A stretch of DNA of 64,000 nt from Pseudisothecium myosuroides (Eukaryota > Streptophyta > Bryopsida > Hypnales > Lembophyllaceae): positions 9,362,001-9,426,000 of the forward strand of contig OX637295.1 of assembly GCA_951799445.1 (NCBI GenBank). The letters run 5' to 3'. The notes under the pieces are model-generated. The model was given only the letters and a program-made list of their open reading frames with translations, did not search any database and was not told where the DNA came from. A program made the position numbers and the translations under genes. How positions within the stretch are numbered: position 1 is the stretch's first letter; every line of letters starts with the position of its first letter. Of this stretch, positions 24,409-35,605 are shown in pieces.

Positions 24409-24918
24409 CTTGATAAGGAGGTTCAGAAGCGTATCACAGGCATCGACTATTGAGGCACGCACTTCCGGTCCTCCTGTTTCTGTCGTTACAAAGTGAACAA
24501 TCTGCGGCGAAGGTTCAGTAAAATTCAGAGAAATCCAAAGTTCGAAACAGCTACAATAAGCCTTTACACGAATCTAAAGAAACCTACAGATATCGTTAAC
24601 TGGAGTGGATTCATTGCAGGACGATAAAGATGCCAATGAGGGAATGGAAGACCGAGAAACACGAAAACATCTCCAGCGGAATAACTCAAAATTAGAGATA
24701 AAGTTCATCCCCTACGCTTATGAGCGCAAAAATGTGACCCGCACCCCAGTAAATAAGCATTTCAAAAGGAAACATGACTTCATTACATAAAGCAAGTGAT
24801 TGCAAATACGAAACTGACCTGCTTGTGACCTCCGCTGTAAACAAGTGGTTTGCAACCATCAAGCTCTGTGGTAATCTGTAATAAGGCTGGTAACATGAAG
24901 CAGACTGCTTCCGATGTC
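24409..24918 (-). pseudogene. Neurochondrin gene fragment (two exons)
   Basis: Two minus-strand exons have clean splice sites. Exon 24918-24819 follows AATTGCAG and, after one base of a split codon, encodes 33 residues including FMLPALLQITTELDGCKPLV. Exon 24501-24409 follows CGCCGCAG and encodes 31 residues including ACDTLLNLLIK, ending at GTACC. They join in phase 0. From memory, plant neurochondrin proteins carry a closely similar stretch (a CFLLPML motif, then GCK-LV-GGHK, then ACDT-LNLL) near the C-terminus. Family knowledge: neurochondrin is an armadillo/HEAT-like protein of uncertain role. Neither the preceding nor the following exons were found, so this is probably a captured or decayed fragment rather than a gene. 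The exons themselves contain no stops. Confidence 0.7.
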
Positions 24919-25659
24919 CTGCAATTGAAACGGATAATTGAAGCTCAATAAAAACAAGTTTCTAATCACTCACTCACTCTCACTCACTCCAAGCTCCAGT
25001 CACTATAACCGCCATATATTCTGCATACTCACGAAAACCTCAAAAAAGAACCGGCAGCCTCACAACACTCCACATTCCAAACACACACACATGAACCTTC
25101 CAAGCAATTAACTACAGAGACTCAGTCAACACGCCTTCCCGTCACCTGAACCGTGAGCTTCAAACTTCAAAGTCCGCCATAGCTCACCTTAACCACTCTC
25201 TCTCTCTCTCTCTCTCTCTCTCACTAAAGTAAAGGCCAAAGTAGAGCCTCTTGTCTGAAGCATTTCCGGCGACTCTCTAACGATTCCTAGCAACTCCAGC
25301 GCAGGAGCTTCGCGGCTATGGCGAACTGGGCTATGGCTTCTGCCACCAACCCCTGCACGACACTCATCGTGGTTTCATCCACGTCTCTTCGTCGCGTCTG
25401 ACATCCAGACAACTGAAGTTACCATCCCTGACATTACCATCCGACCCAATGGCAACTGAGTGGCTCTTAAGGCCGTACTTATTAGTTTTGGTGTACAGGT
25501 CGGGTATGGGTATGGGAAACGTATTTGGTACCCTAAACATGGCTACGTACTTTAAATGTGATTGCAGGGTGGACTGTGGACTGCGGTATCGTACAAAAAA
25601 ACTGGCGAGAAAGAGAAGCTTTGCAATGAACCAAGACACAACCCGAGGAGTGTGAACTT
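24919..25659. other. Spacer upstream of the neurochondrin fragment
   Basis: No further neurochondrin exon was found. The part 25240-25640 is GC-richer and includes CTGGAGTTGCTAGGAATCG-type leader-like sequence on the minus strand, without a convincing frame. Confidence 0.4.
25194..25222. repeat. (CT)n microsatellite
   Basis: About 14 uninterrupted CT units, in a C/T-rich setting that could be a plant leader or promoter on either strand. Confidence 0.95.
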
Positions 25660-25913
25660 ACAGCTAGTGCTAAAGTAAGTTCCCAGGTGCCGACTGCGGT
25701 AGCAACGATGCAGGAGAGTTTGCAGGAAGGGTGAGAGCGTGAATTTGCACGTGGAATTGTTCGGAAGATTTGGCTTCGGAGGTGCCAAAGCTTGACGAAG
25801 ATCTCGAAGGCAGAAGCATTCAGAGCGGGAAGAGAAGAAGAATTGCAGAGTTCGGCAATGGAGAGAACGCCATAGCGAGCGTGAAGCAGCCAGGGACTTG
25901 GTAAGGTAGCCTG
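25660..25913 (-). repeat. Module Y, copy 2
   Basis: Diverged direct duplicate of 23694-23936. Shared points are CCCAGGTGCCGACTGCGGTAG, GAGAGTTTGCAGGAA, GCAGAGTTCG and GCCATAGC, and the GTAAGT donor (minus strand) that follows the shared motif. The minus strand reads ATGGCGTTCTCTCC but stops soon after. Confidence 0.65.
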
Positions 25914-26011
25914 TACGAGGGAGTGTGGGGCCTGCTTGCGTGCACAGGCCGGCAGCCTTCCCCCCACGTGAAGAATAGTATTCTAAGGGGACTTTGTGAG
26001 GACGATGCCCC

Positions 26012-26272
26012 AGGATCCGTGCCTTTGAATTGCGTGGCCAGATTTCAGATTTCTGGGTCGCCCGTCAGTACAGTACCGTGATACCGTCAGTGAGGAAAAG
26101 CTTGGTCGAAGTCGGTCTTTGGCCATGATGGCTGGGCCACCCCCTCTCCAGCTGGGGACCAAAAGAGCTCCAAGAAAGTTTCCAATTGGAGCCAGGAAAG
26201 CAGGATCTTTCAGTATTTACCACCAGTCTCGCTTCCTGCACGTCATGTTACAAGTGTTGGTTGAACCTAAGT
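26012..26272. repeat. Module X, copy 2
   Basis: Diverged direct duplicate of 23104-23350, beginning AGGATCCGTGC and ending CAAGTGTTGGTTGAACC. A MITE begins five bases after its end. Confidence 0.75.
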
Positions 26273-26277
26273 GCTGA

Positions 26278-26692
26278 TAAGGTAGTACGCCCTAAAAGCA
26301 ACCATTTAAGGGCTGGTCTGCCTTTTTCACAGGTCTCCATGAATAGAAATATTGTTGGATCATTTTTCAGAGGAAGAAAAATTGATGCATAGCGTAACAT
26401 AAGTGGTTTCATATTTTTTGAATCATTTTTGAATTACTTAGGAATTTTCAAAAAAGAAACTGTTGTTGGCACCTATTTGTGACCCTAGGTCTTCTAAAAT
26501 CCGACCACTTGCAACTTCTAAAGTGATTTGAGAAAATGAAGGCCAATGACTGGTTCTTGCAATAAATAATGTTTTTCTCTTGATTCTCTCAATGGCTTGA
26601 GAGGTCCATTTAAGGACCACCTAATGTCCATTTCAGACCTAAATATAGGGTCAATTTGAAGAAGTTGCTCACTTTTAGAGTAGACTACGTTA
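26278..26692. mobile_element. 415-bp MITE, family B copy 1
   Basis: The element begins TAAGGTAGTACGCCCTAAAAG and ends ...TAGACTACGTTA, an imperfect inverted match. A second copy of exactly the same length lies at 34188-34602 with clearer inverted ends. There is no coding capacity. The superfamily is undecided because the target duplication is unclear. Confidence 0.8.
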
Positions 26693-27394
26693 ATCGTCAA
26701 ATTCCAACGTAGTATACTAGTGTGCCTTGGGCTATTGCCACAATATAATAAAATAAAAATAAAAGTAATTTTTTAATTTTTTTAATTCATAAAAACTTCG
26801 AAATTGAATGTCTCTTTTGCTGTGAGTCGGGACGCCTCAAAACAAAGTCCCTACACCTTTCCTAGTGGAGAGCTTTCCAACAGTACCAAGAACGTGAACA
26901 GAACAAAACAAAACAAACCGTTTGATTGAATGTATGGATAGTCCCTACTCTCGAATATTAGTAGAGCTACAATTTTGCGCTACTATGCACAACTGTGGAT
27001 GATTTGACTTTAGAAATCAAAGATACTGAATTCAAGAATTTTTTTTAAACTCTTGTACTTAATTAATGAATTTGTGATTCAAAAAAGTGTCGGAAAGTCA
27101 AAGAGTCAAAGAGTGAAATATAATTGTGTCCAATATTGTATCCAACTCAAGACAATTTTCAAAGAATGAAAAGCATATTAGTACTTTGTGTCTGTTATGT
27201 TCAAATTCAAAAATGTTACAAATTTTGGTCCTTGGTTTCGATTCAATTCCCAAATAGTTGACCACCAAGACATCAACAAGTCACATTTTAAATATTCAAA
27301 GTTTGTGCCACAAACTAAGATTTTTTTATTATTATTATGTAAATCTAAGAATCTTCTAAAGATTACACATTGTCTACCAAATATATGAAACTAA
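26693..27394. other. Intergenic, nothing recognised
   Basis: AT-rich sequence without protein-like frames or identified repeats. It ends at the TAA target site of the next MITE. Confidence 0.5.
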
Positions 27395-27793
27395 GAGCAT
27401 CGCCACCCATTCTCCTGAAACAGGGCTCGGGAAATGGATTGGCCTGTGGGCAGTAACTCCCAAGTTGCTTCCGTCTCCCATTCATTCATGAGGAAGTGAA
27501 CACGCAAAAACAAAACAAACCCATGCATTAATGACTTGACATAATCAAGAGCCAATCAAAATGCTAATTGCTTAAAAAAAAATTAAGAAATGGCCCACAA
27601 ACCAACAAAGGAACAAGATCTAGCATGAGGCAACTTGCATGGTGGGGATTCTCTCCTACCGTTTGGAGAGAGAAAGTTGTGCCATGATCAGGCTCTTTTT
27701 GTCCTTTTCCGAGTCCGTGGTGGACTAGTTTTTCTTCACCGGCCACATCCAAGCCCAGGCCGTGGAGCTTCCCAATAAATGGGTGCAATGCTC
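27395..27793. mobile_element. Tourist/Harbinger-like MITE, copy 1
   Basis: The ends are GAGCATCGCCACCCATT and the imperfect complement AATGGGTGCAATGCTC, flanked on both sides by TAA. A 3-bp TWA target duplication is the signature of PIF/Harbinger elements. The interior motif CTACCGTTTGGAGAG occurs in inverted orientation in the copy at 29016-29421. Confidence 0.85.
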
Positions 27794-27796
27794 TAA

Positions 27797-29012
27797 GAAG
27801 TAGAGATCTTTGGCTCCAATGCTTGGAACAAATTATTTGGAGTTCTTATGACAACAAAGACAAGCAACCATGCTTTCCCCTTTCAAATGCAGGAAGAACT
27901 ATCTAGAGCAAATTTAGATGAAGAATGTGAGACTGACATTCTTCAAAAACAATTTGATTACTATTGGGAGAGCAATGAACAACTCCATAACAATGGAACA
28001 AATCCATCAAAATTTAGAATGGTTGTCACTTTCCATATCCACAAAAGAGAGGCTAAAAAGTAAATAAGAACCCACAATAGCATTCACCACATCCTGGAGA
28101 ACAACAATCTGTCAAATTTTCTTGCCGCTAAATTCAAGAAGAATCTCCACTAATAGTCTTCGGAGACACTTGCTAACAACCTCCCCAACCTAGTCTGGAG
28201 CATTGCAAAATGTTAACACCTTAACAAAGCTCATATCCTTCACAAGTACATGAGATTTCAGACAGCCTAACTTATAGTTGTGAACCATCAGCTAATTTGC
28301 AATTCTTGTTTGACGCTGGAAATTAGCATGGAGTTCACCCATAACTACACTAACATATGGTGGACACAAGCGGGCTACTAGGAGCTGCATTCCAGAACAT
28401 TTGTCATAACCAACCATATAGTAACACACACCACCATGTCTCTAAAAATGCTAAGCATGTCTGTATTTCCATGCTTTCACTTCAAATGACATCTCTGCTG
28501 GGGCTGTGATGCCGGATTTTGTATGTTGACCTGGCTTCATAGGGCCTACACCTGAAGGAGTCCCTCAAAACATTCACACACTGAAGAGCCTAGAATTAGT
28601 TTAGGACCTGCGTGCATGTAACAATCCACCTAAATGACAACGAGAAACCTCTGATTTTCACCCCTTCCAACCCAAAAAATACCTCACTTGTGCAAACCTT
28701 GAGAATGTATAAACGGTTGTTGAGTCAAACTGATCTTATTCCATTTAGTGTAATCCCTAATGTAATGTCACCATGCAAGGTGTCAAGCAGTGTTGAAATT
28801 GTTGCCATTCAGTGACTTCTAATATATGGATGCTACAAAATTGGTCCATAACTTTTTTGAGTTCAAAATGATGTATGATACACTAAAGAGTATGAAGAGT
28901 ATAAGGTAAACTATCCCATTATGGACATAATGAGAGCAAACCCATTGTGGGCAAAATTTTAATGGTGGTGTACATTCAATTTACACCACAATGGGTTTGA
29001 TATATGATACAC
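27797..29012. other. Intergenic between two related MITEs
   Basis: No convincing gene. Frames at 27848-28063 and 28612-28815 are short and not protein-like. The motif ATGATACACTAAAGAGTAT at 28877 repeats the target site of the next MITE without the insertion. Confidence 0.5.
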
Positions 29013-29015
29013 TAA

Positions 29016-29421
29016 GAGCATCGCCACCCATTCACGGCCAAGCTCTCGGCCGGGGGTTTGGGCGGGGCCGGGAGGAAAAAATGAGCCACCCATTCACGGG
29101 AAAGCTCCAAAAAGAGACCGGTCACGGGAAATTTCCTTCTCCAAACGGTAGGAGAGCGTCCCCGCCACCCGACCCGCCTTGCATTGACTTTGCAAGATCT
29201 TGTCGGATTTCTCGATTTTGGGGCTATTTCTTATACTTTTTTAATAAACCCACATGTTGATTGGTTCTTTACAATGACGAAGCATTAATGTTTGTAATTG
29301 ACTCCCTTTGCCATGTCTTCTTTCCCGTAAATGGGTGGCGGATGGAAGCGGCCTGGCTTCTTCCGTGCCCAGGCTACCCCATTCCCCGAGCCGTTTTGGC
29401 CGTGAATGGGTGGCGATGCTC
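29016..29421. mobile_element. Tourist/Harbinger-like MITE, copy 2
   Basis: Perfect 24-bp terminal inverted repeats begin GAGCATCGCCACCCATTCAC. Both sides carry TAA. The uninterrupted flank GATACACTAAAGAGTAT is found 130 bp upstream, acting as an internal empty-site reference that confirms the TAA duplication. The interior is GC-rich and has no transposase. Confidence 0.92.
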
Positions 29422-29562
29422 TAAAGAGTATAAGTTCTTAGTTTGAACAAGAAACTAATAATGCAGGATAACCAGAACATGCTTGATGCAAAGTTAAGGT
29501 AATAAGACTTGTTTATCTGTGAGAATAATGTCATCTTCATTTAGTGCCATGATGGTGCTAAT

Positions 29563-30644
29563 TAGTGTTTTTTTTAGTGGCTAAAAATCGCCAAAATTCA
29601 CCCATCATCAATGTACTTCGATTTTACTATAGGAATTAAAGGGTTAAAAATTGTATTTTTTCGCCTAATTTCACCATCCACTACATTGTATTTAGCCATC
29701 TGGCCTCATGCCAAAAACTCACATCGCCATTGAACTCGATAAGCACTTGTCTATAATCGCCTATACTACTCTCATCATGCCCATATATTCCAAGCAAGGT
29801 CGCCAAATCTTATGCATTGGATTACATCTCATCGCCTACTCCCTAATTTGTACTTTAATATCTAATACCCTATAGTTCTCTCCGCAATGCACTTGCGTGT
29901 CTTTCATACAAATAAACTAAGAGCCAAGACCTCTATCAAGGTTGGATGCCCATTGCGATGATTTTGAAAGTTTCATTATTTTATAGCCATTGTTACAATC
30001 CACTTTGAATGAAGGATATTTTAGTTTATTTGGATATTGAACTTTGAAATCCAAGTTTATTTGGCCCTTGTACAAATTATAGATCAATTCAAAACAAAGT
30101 GGGAGACTATAGGATCCAATTTCTTTTTTAATAGTATAATTCTTGAACAATGTAGGCATTTGGTAGTTAGAAAGTTCTTCTTTTAAATGATAATTGAACT
30201 CTCAAGTTATCGTACAATTTTACAATCTTATTTGTAAATGATGGTCTTAGATTTGCTACTAAAAGATAAAATGGTCATTGGTAGGTGTTGCTATATTTAT
30301 GATTTGCACTCATTCACTAATTTGATGCTCTAGCATTCCTTGTCACCTCTATAGTCACTACTTTTCTTTACACCGTCACCAAACTTCAATAATTCAAAAC
30401 ATGTAGAAGCCAAAAATTAACTTGAAAATTTTCAGTTCTTAGAAATATACATCTACTTTGAAGACAAATATGTCGCCTCTTTGCTTTCCTCATCAAAATC
30501 TATGTTCTAGCCAGAATTCACTAATGTTCATCTGTTTAGCGAAATTACTTTCTCCCAAGGATGGATAGGAGTAGCCACTTCATTGAAAGTTTACTCAAAA
30601 TTATCGCCACTACTTAGAAAAAACTAAATCACTAAAAAAAACGT
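29563..30644. mobile_element. Candidate Mutator-like element, non-autonomous
   Basis: The left end TAGTGTTTTTTTTAGTGG and right end CACTAAAAAAAACGT are inverted. They are flanked by TGGTGCTAAT (29553-29562) and TGGTGCTGAT (30645-30654), a 10-bp direct repeat with one mismatch, in the size range of Mutator target duplications. The interior repeats ATCGCC-type words (TCGCCAA, TCGCCTA, ATCGCCATTG) and has no transposase. Confidence 0.55.
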
Positions 30645-30654
30645 TGGTGCTGAT

Positions 30655-32480
30655 ATAAACTAACAAGGACTGGGGCACTGAAAACCATGTCATTTGTGCT
30701 GCCTCTCTGCATTAGCTTTCCATCCACCTGAACATCCAAACAATTCAAACTTCAAGAACTAATCCCAATTGAGAGACCTCTCACTTAAACCTTGATCACT
30801 CCACAAAGGCCCTTCACAGAAATCAACAGTACATACTGAAGATTATTCAAAACACAGTTGAGAGCACTTCATCACTCAATGAACCAATCAAGTTCATATA
30901 TTAGAAAGTTGAGGTAATCCAAACATATTAAAAAGGACTTCAAGCCAAAACTCCAAACCAATGAGATTTGGCACCTGCTTTACAGGAACCTGCTTTAAAG
31001 AAAAAGATCGGACAGTAATTAGGAGGCAAACATAGTGCTGACCGGTATGAAGCCATTGACCTAGATCAAAGCCCGAAACAGAGACCATGGAGCCCAATGG
31101 GGTTTTTTCTGGCGATTTATTGCCAGATTGTTAGTGCTGTAAGCCACTGCGCTTGGCTCCCTCCCAAAATTCACCTATGGTGGGAGGGCACGCAAGGCTT
31201 TACTGTAGAGCTACAGTTCAAAAAAAAACCCGCTGATGGAACCCAACTTGCACCTATTTGCATTGAGAGATAATTTAACAGCATGATACTACTTTCACTC
31301 AGTCTTCTTGGTGAGACCATGAGAGCTGTGTTAGGACAAAACTAATCCACTTGCAAGTATTGCTGGGCTCAAAGCTACATGCTAAGTGAAAATGAAAAGT
31401 GAAAATGAAAAGTCTGAAGTGAGAAGAATGTGCTGGGAGCAGGAGACCGGAGCATATGTCCAAAATTACTACTCAGTGTGAAATTGTCATACTCTTTCAC
31501 TAATGTCCACAGAAGCCCTGTTTCCTGCAAATACAGACCCCCCACGTGAAGACTTCAAGGTCTTGAACCTCCACCCCATAGAAAAATTCCTAATAATGTT
31601 TATACCATTTGGATACAGGAAAGCAAATTCACATGGAAGCGAACACATAACCGGTTGTTGACTTTTCAACGCTAATGTGGCACCGTCCCATAGGCTATTT
31701 GTTACCATTGCCATTCCAAGTTGCAACTCATAACCTTCTTTCCTTTCTACTTGCTTCCTACACTCTTGAATCATGAAAATCAAAGGTTGAGATTGAAAAA
31801 TGAACAACCGGTTATGTCCGATAACCAATTCGCCGCTAGCGCGGCTCATCGGTTATCTAATACATAATCAAATTCATGAGTATCATACTTACTAGGAGAG
31901 GATAACAACCTTGGCGACAGCTTGTAACTCTCTTGCAGGCAGTGCCAACGCATAACCTGCCAGTAAATGTGGCAGGGCTCATACGCAATGGTCACAGGGC
32001 TCATCTATTTTGTAGACAGCCTAGTGTAGCCATCTACTGCAGGGACTCATTTTGGCCTGTACTTAAAACCATCACTCTTCAATAAAGAAGATTTGGGGAC
32101 ATACTGGGTGTGAATGTAGCGCTGGTCAAAGTTTCAAGTGGTAGGAAAGGGATGACTTACTGGGCACAATAGAAACTCCCACTCTTTGAGTAGGGCCATA
32201 GTAGAAAATTTTGGCAAAGAACAATAAGATCTCAACATTATGTTAATCTGAGCTAGATATTGTAGCCAGGATATGAGAGAAGTGACCATAGTGGATGGAA
32301 TTTTTGCCAATTCTAACTATTCAAAACAAATCCATACTTCACTAAAAATTCATGAATCAAATTCCATTCCTTATCAGTTTCATTGCCTTCGCTAGAAAAA
32401 TGCTTCATCGCTTGTTGAAGCAACACTATGAAGTCAGATCACTCATCACTGAGTCATATTAGATATTCTAACCTTATCGC
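30655..32480. other. Intergenic, mostly unassigned
   Basis: No gene recognised. It contains one small candidate insertion (31098-31235) and a pair of ACCGGTTG / CAACCGGTTATG motifs near 31650 and 31805. Confidence 0.45.
31098..31235. mobile_element. Small candidate TIR element, 138 bp
   Basis: The flanks ATGGAGCCCAA (31087-31097) and ATGGAACCCAA (31236-31246) form an 11-bp direct repeat with one mismatch. The ends TGGGGTTTTTT and AAAAAAACCCGCTG are weakly inverted. The size of the duplication would suit a Mutator-like MITE, but the terminal match is short. Confidence 0.35.
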
Positions 32481-33366
32481 TGTACAATACCCTCCAAAAA
32501 CTCTTGCAACCCCACTTTTGCGGCCCTTCAAATTTTCCTCTTTACTTCCATTTTAAGAATTTTTCTCAAAACTATCCTATTCAATTTATTATTTTATGCA
32601 ATCTTGATCAACACACCAAATTTCAATTTCAAAAAACAAAAATTCCATTTTTGGTAAATTGTTTTTGTGTGTTTTTCAATGTGTTACATAATTATTGATT
32701 GAAAAATATTGGTGATGAATTTTTTAAATTTTATTGTGGAAACATTTAGGAAACATCAATGTGCACATCTCACTTTGAGTAAAAAGCTGCAATACCAAGG
32801 AAACATTTTACACGACAGAGAATTCAATATCAAGGGGCTGCCTTCTCAAAAATTTGTACAACAAATTTCTTTAAATTATAATTAGGTTTGGGAAACCAAT
32901 TGCACCATCATGCTCAAAGGTACAAAAGAAGTCAAAATACAAGGGTCAATTAATAAAATATAATTACAATTTAGAAATATCTATTTAATAAAATTTGAAA
33001 AGGCAATCCTTTGACATTGAATTCTCTATAGTGTAAAATTTTTCCTTGGTAATGCAACTTTTTACTCAAAGTGAGATGTGCACATTGATATTTCTTAAAC
33101 GTTTCCACGATAAAATTAAAAAAAATTCATCACTAATATTTGTCAATCAATAATTATGTAACACATTGAAAAACACACAAAAACAATTTACCAAAATGGA
33201 ATTTTTGTTTTTTGAAATTGAAATTTGGTGTGTCGATCAAGATTGCATAAAATAATAAATTGAATAGGATAGTTTTGAGAAAAAAAATCTTAAAATGAAA
33301 TTAAAGAGGAAAAATTCGAAGGGTCGCAAAAATGGGGTTGCAAGAGTTTTTAGAGGGTAATGTACA
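32481..33366. mobile_element. Giant foldback element of about 886 bp
   Basis: The first 400 bp and the last 400 bp are inverted complements over nearly their whole length. TGTACAATACCCTCCAAAAA at the left matches the reverse of TTTTTAGAGGGTAATGTACA at the right; CACATCTCACTTTGAGTAAA and its complement follow further in; the match continues to GAGAATTCAA and GGCTGCCTTCTC / GGCAATCC. Only about 70 bp near 32885-32950 remain as a loop. Transcripts could form long hairpin RNA. It has no coding capacity. Confidence 0.9.
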
Positions 33367-33422
33367 TAGAGACACTCAAACAGTTAATGCCCAGCTCTCA
33401 TACCAGAGACATGATCCATAGC

Positions 33423-33958
33423 CATTAGAAGAAAAATGGACCCTCGGGAGGTCTGTGAGTTCCCGGACAACAGGGAACGCTGTCCGGATAAACAGAAAAA
33501 AAAATTTGAAAAAAAATAAAAAAAAATAAAAAAATAATAATTTTTTTTTTTGCCAGCGAACGGGGGGCCTGTTCAGGAAGCGAACTGGCAGAACATGCAA
33601 TAGAATAATTTAAAAAATATTAAAATAATATTAATATTAAAATAAATATAAAAATTCAAAATTCTCAAATCTGATGTGGCCAAAATTTTCCTCGTCATCC
33701 TGAATCATTATTTTATTATTATTTTTATTATTATTTTAATAATTTTAATTATTTTTTAATTATTTTTTAATATTTTTTTATTTTATTTTTTTATTTTTTT
33801 AATATTTTTTTAATATTTTTTTATTGTGGCCACTATTCATCATTGATGATGAATAGTGGCCATTGTCTCCCAAAGGGGCTGTGAGTTCCATTGTGGGGAA
33901 CTCACAGCCCCTTTGCAAAGGGAAGGAGCCCTCCCGAGGGCCCATTTTTCTTCTAATG
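33423..33958. mobile_element. Foldback element with an AT-only core
   Basis: The ends read CATTAGAAGAAAAATGG and, after one difference, CCCTCGGGAGG, inverted at 33930-33958. The core 33495-33830 is almost pure A/T with ATTTTTTTA-type runs. Near the right end, 33871-33889 and 33897-33915 form a perfect 19-bp hairpin (CAAAGGGGCTGTGAGTTCC) with a 7-base loop. Confidence 0.75.
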
Positions 33959-34187
33959 TAGCGGTCCTAGAATGCCCCCACCCTTCTTGCCAATCCCAAC
34001 CCGGAGCTCCACCTCGTGATCCAGAATTGTACAAGATGACAGAATCTCAACAGACGATCTGGCCCTGACATATGATGACGTCAGCTTCAAAAAAAATCAG
34101 AGGCTCCTGCTCCGCACTTCGAAATGATCTCAGCCCAAATCCGACCAAACATTCAAAACAAAGAGACTCTTGTATCAATTTCAGACA

Positions 34188-34602
34188 TAAGGTAGTATGG
34201 CCTAAAAGCGACCATTTAAGGGCTGATCTGCCTTTTTCACAGGTTTCCATGAGTAGAAATATTTTCGGATCATTTTTCAAAGAAAGAAAAATGGATGCGG
34301 AATGTTACACAAGTGGTTTCATATTTTTTGATTCATTTTTGAATTACTTATGAATTTTCAAAAAAACAACTATTGTAGGCACCTATTTGTGACCCTAGGT
34401 CTTCCAAAATTCGACCACTTGCAACTTCTAAAGTGATTTGAGTAAATGAAGGCCAATGATTGGCTCTTATAATAAATAATGTTTTTCTCTCGATTTCCTC
34501 AATGGCTTGAGAGGTCCATTTAAGGCTCACCTAATATCCATTTCAGACCTAAATATAGGGTCGATTTGAAGAAGCCACTCGCTCTTAGAGCAGACCACCT
34601 TA
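34188..34602. mobile_element. 415-bp MITE, family B copy 2
   Basis: Same length as 26278-26692 and colinear with it. The left end TAAGGTAGTATGGCCTAAAAG and the reversed right end TAAGGTGGTCTGCTCTAAGAG match at most positions, so these are terminal inverted repeats. Confidence 0.85.
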
Positions 34603-34636
34603 CACCATGTTAGGGTTGGAGAATTTCTGCTCAATA

Positions 34637-34895
34637 GAGTTATTCGTAAAGTCCTCCCTAGTTTGGGCAGAACTTTTTCTGAAATTGAGAAGGCAACTAT
34701 AATTGAAGTGTCAAAAAAATTTGCAAGATACTTATGACACACAACCTCAATAGTGGGGACCAAACTTTTTTAGGCACCATTTTGATGGAAAAATAAGTTT
34801 CATACCCACTTTTATTCCGACTTTTTTAACTCAACCGGCTTTTTCACAAAACTCACGGGTTTAAACCCCAGTTTAGGATACTTTACGAATAACTC
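34637..34895. mobile_element. Mariner-type MITE with TA target site
   Basis: GAGTTATTCGTAAAGT at the left is mirrored by ACTTTACGAATAACTC at the right, and both ends are flanked by TA. Further in, CCTAGTTTGGG and CCCAGTTTAGG are also inverted. At 259 bp with a TA duplication, this fits a Tc1/mariner-derived MITE. Confidence 0.8.
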
Positions 34896-35081
34896 TAATG
34901 TCTACAGAATTTCTTTTTTTGGATTTTGGAAAGCACACACAACGGCAACAGTCTAATTCCTCATGTGGTCAATATTTTCAACCATTCAAAATTTTGGATT
35001 GAAAAATCCACTTTCATGCATATATAACCATTTTGAGAATTTTAATGAAAATCAGCATTGAGAAATGAAGTCTTTGGTCCA

Positions 35082-35177
35082 AAAAAGAAGATATCTGAAA
35101 GCAGATTTTGCCATGTGGATTTTCTTTATGTAAAGAAAAGTCACATGGCAAAGTCTACTTTCAGATATCTTCTTTTT
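35082..35177. repeat. 96-bp near-perfect hairpin
   Basis: AAAAAGAAGATATCTGAAAG at the left and its complement at the right enclose further paired blocks (TTTGCCATGTG / CACATGGCAAA and TTTTCTTTA / TAAAGAAAA), leaving a loop of a few bases. The stem is about 46 bp with few mismatches. It resembles a miniature foldback MITE or a young small-RNA precursor. Confidence 0.75.
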
Positions 35178-35379
35178 GTAACAAAAAGTGCAATTATTGT
35201 AGGCCAACTGATTCTATTGAATCTTTTTACTTTCAGCTATAGGCTTCATTTGAAGTGTCATTTCAAATTCCCTTATAACAAAATAAGTTATTGTGAATCC
35301 ATTTCTAATTGAGTCCTGGATTCTTACAAACATAATCTCAATGTAGGAGAGTTTTGTTGTTCTGGCATGTTTTGATTGG

Positions 35380-35605
35380 TTAACCTCTAAAGTTCCTTGA
35401 CTATGTTCTCACCAAAAATGCTTCAAAACTGTCATTTCTAGTGCAAGTACCAAATTTTTGAAAAATATCATTTTTGGACACATATAACCATAGGATCTTG
35501 TAGTATTCTAGTTTGAGAATATGTGGAAAAAATTTCAAAAATTTCCACCATGTAGATTGCAAGATATTAGCGTTTGAAGTGGCAAAAGTCCTTTTTTTGG
35601 CCTTG
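35380..35605. mobile_element. Family C terminus preceding the second block copy
   Basis: GGTTAACCTCTAAAGTTCC begins a stretch that matches, in inverted orientation, the last 220 bp of the family C element at 55537-56480, including ACCATAGGATCTT and GTGGAAAAAATTTCA. It runs directly into the duplicated block, whose equivalent upstream sequence in copy 1 is outside the window. Confidence 0.7.

Noticed and set aside
25533..25967. Minus-strand 144-codon frame over module Y copy 2
   Set aside because: The equivalent frame is not kept in module Y copy 1, so it is not supported as coding.
31650..31860. Inverted ACCGGTTG motifs as a TIR element
   Set aside because: The inverted part is short, the flanks share no direct repeat, and a second unrelated palindrome (GCCGCTAGCGCGGC) overlaps it.
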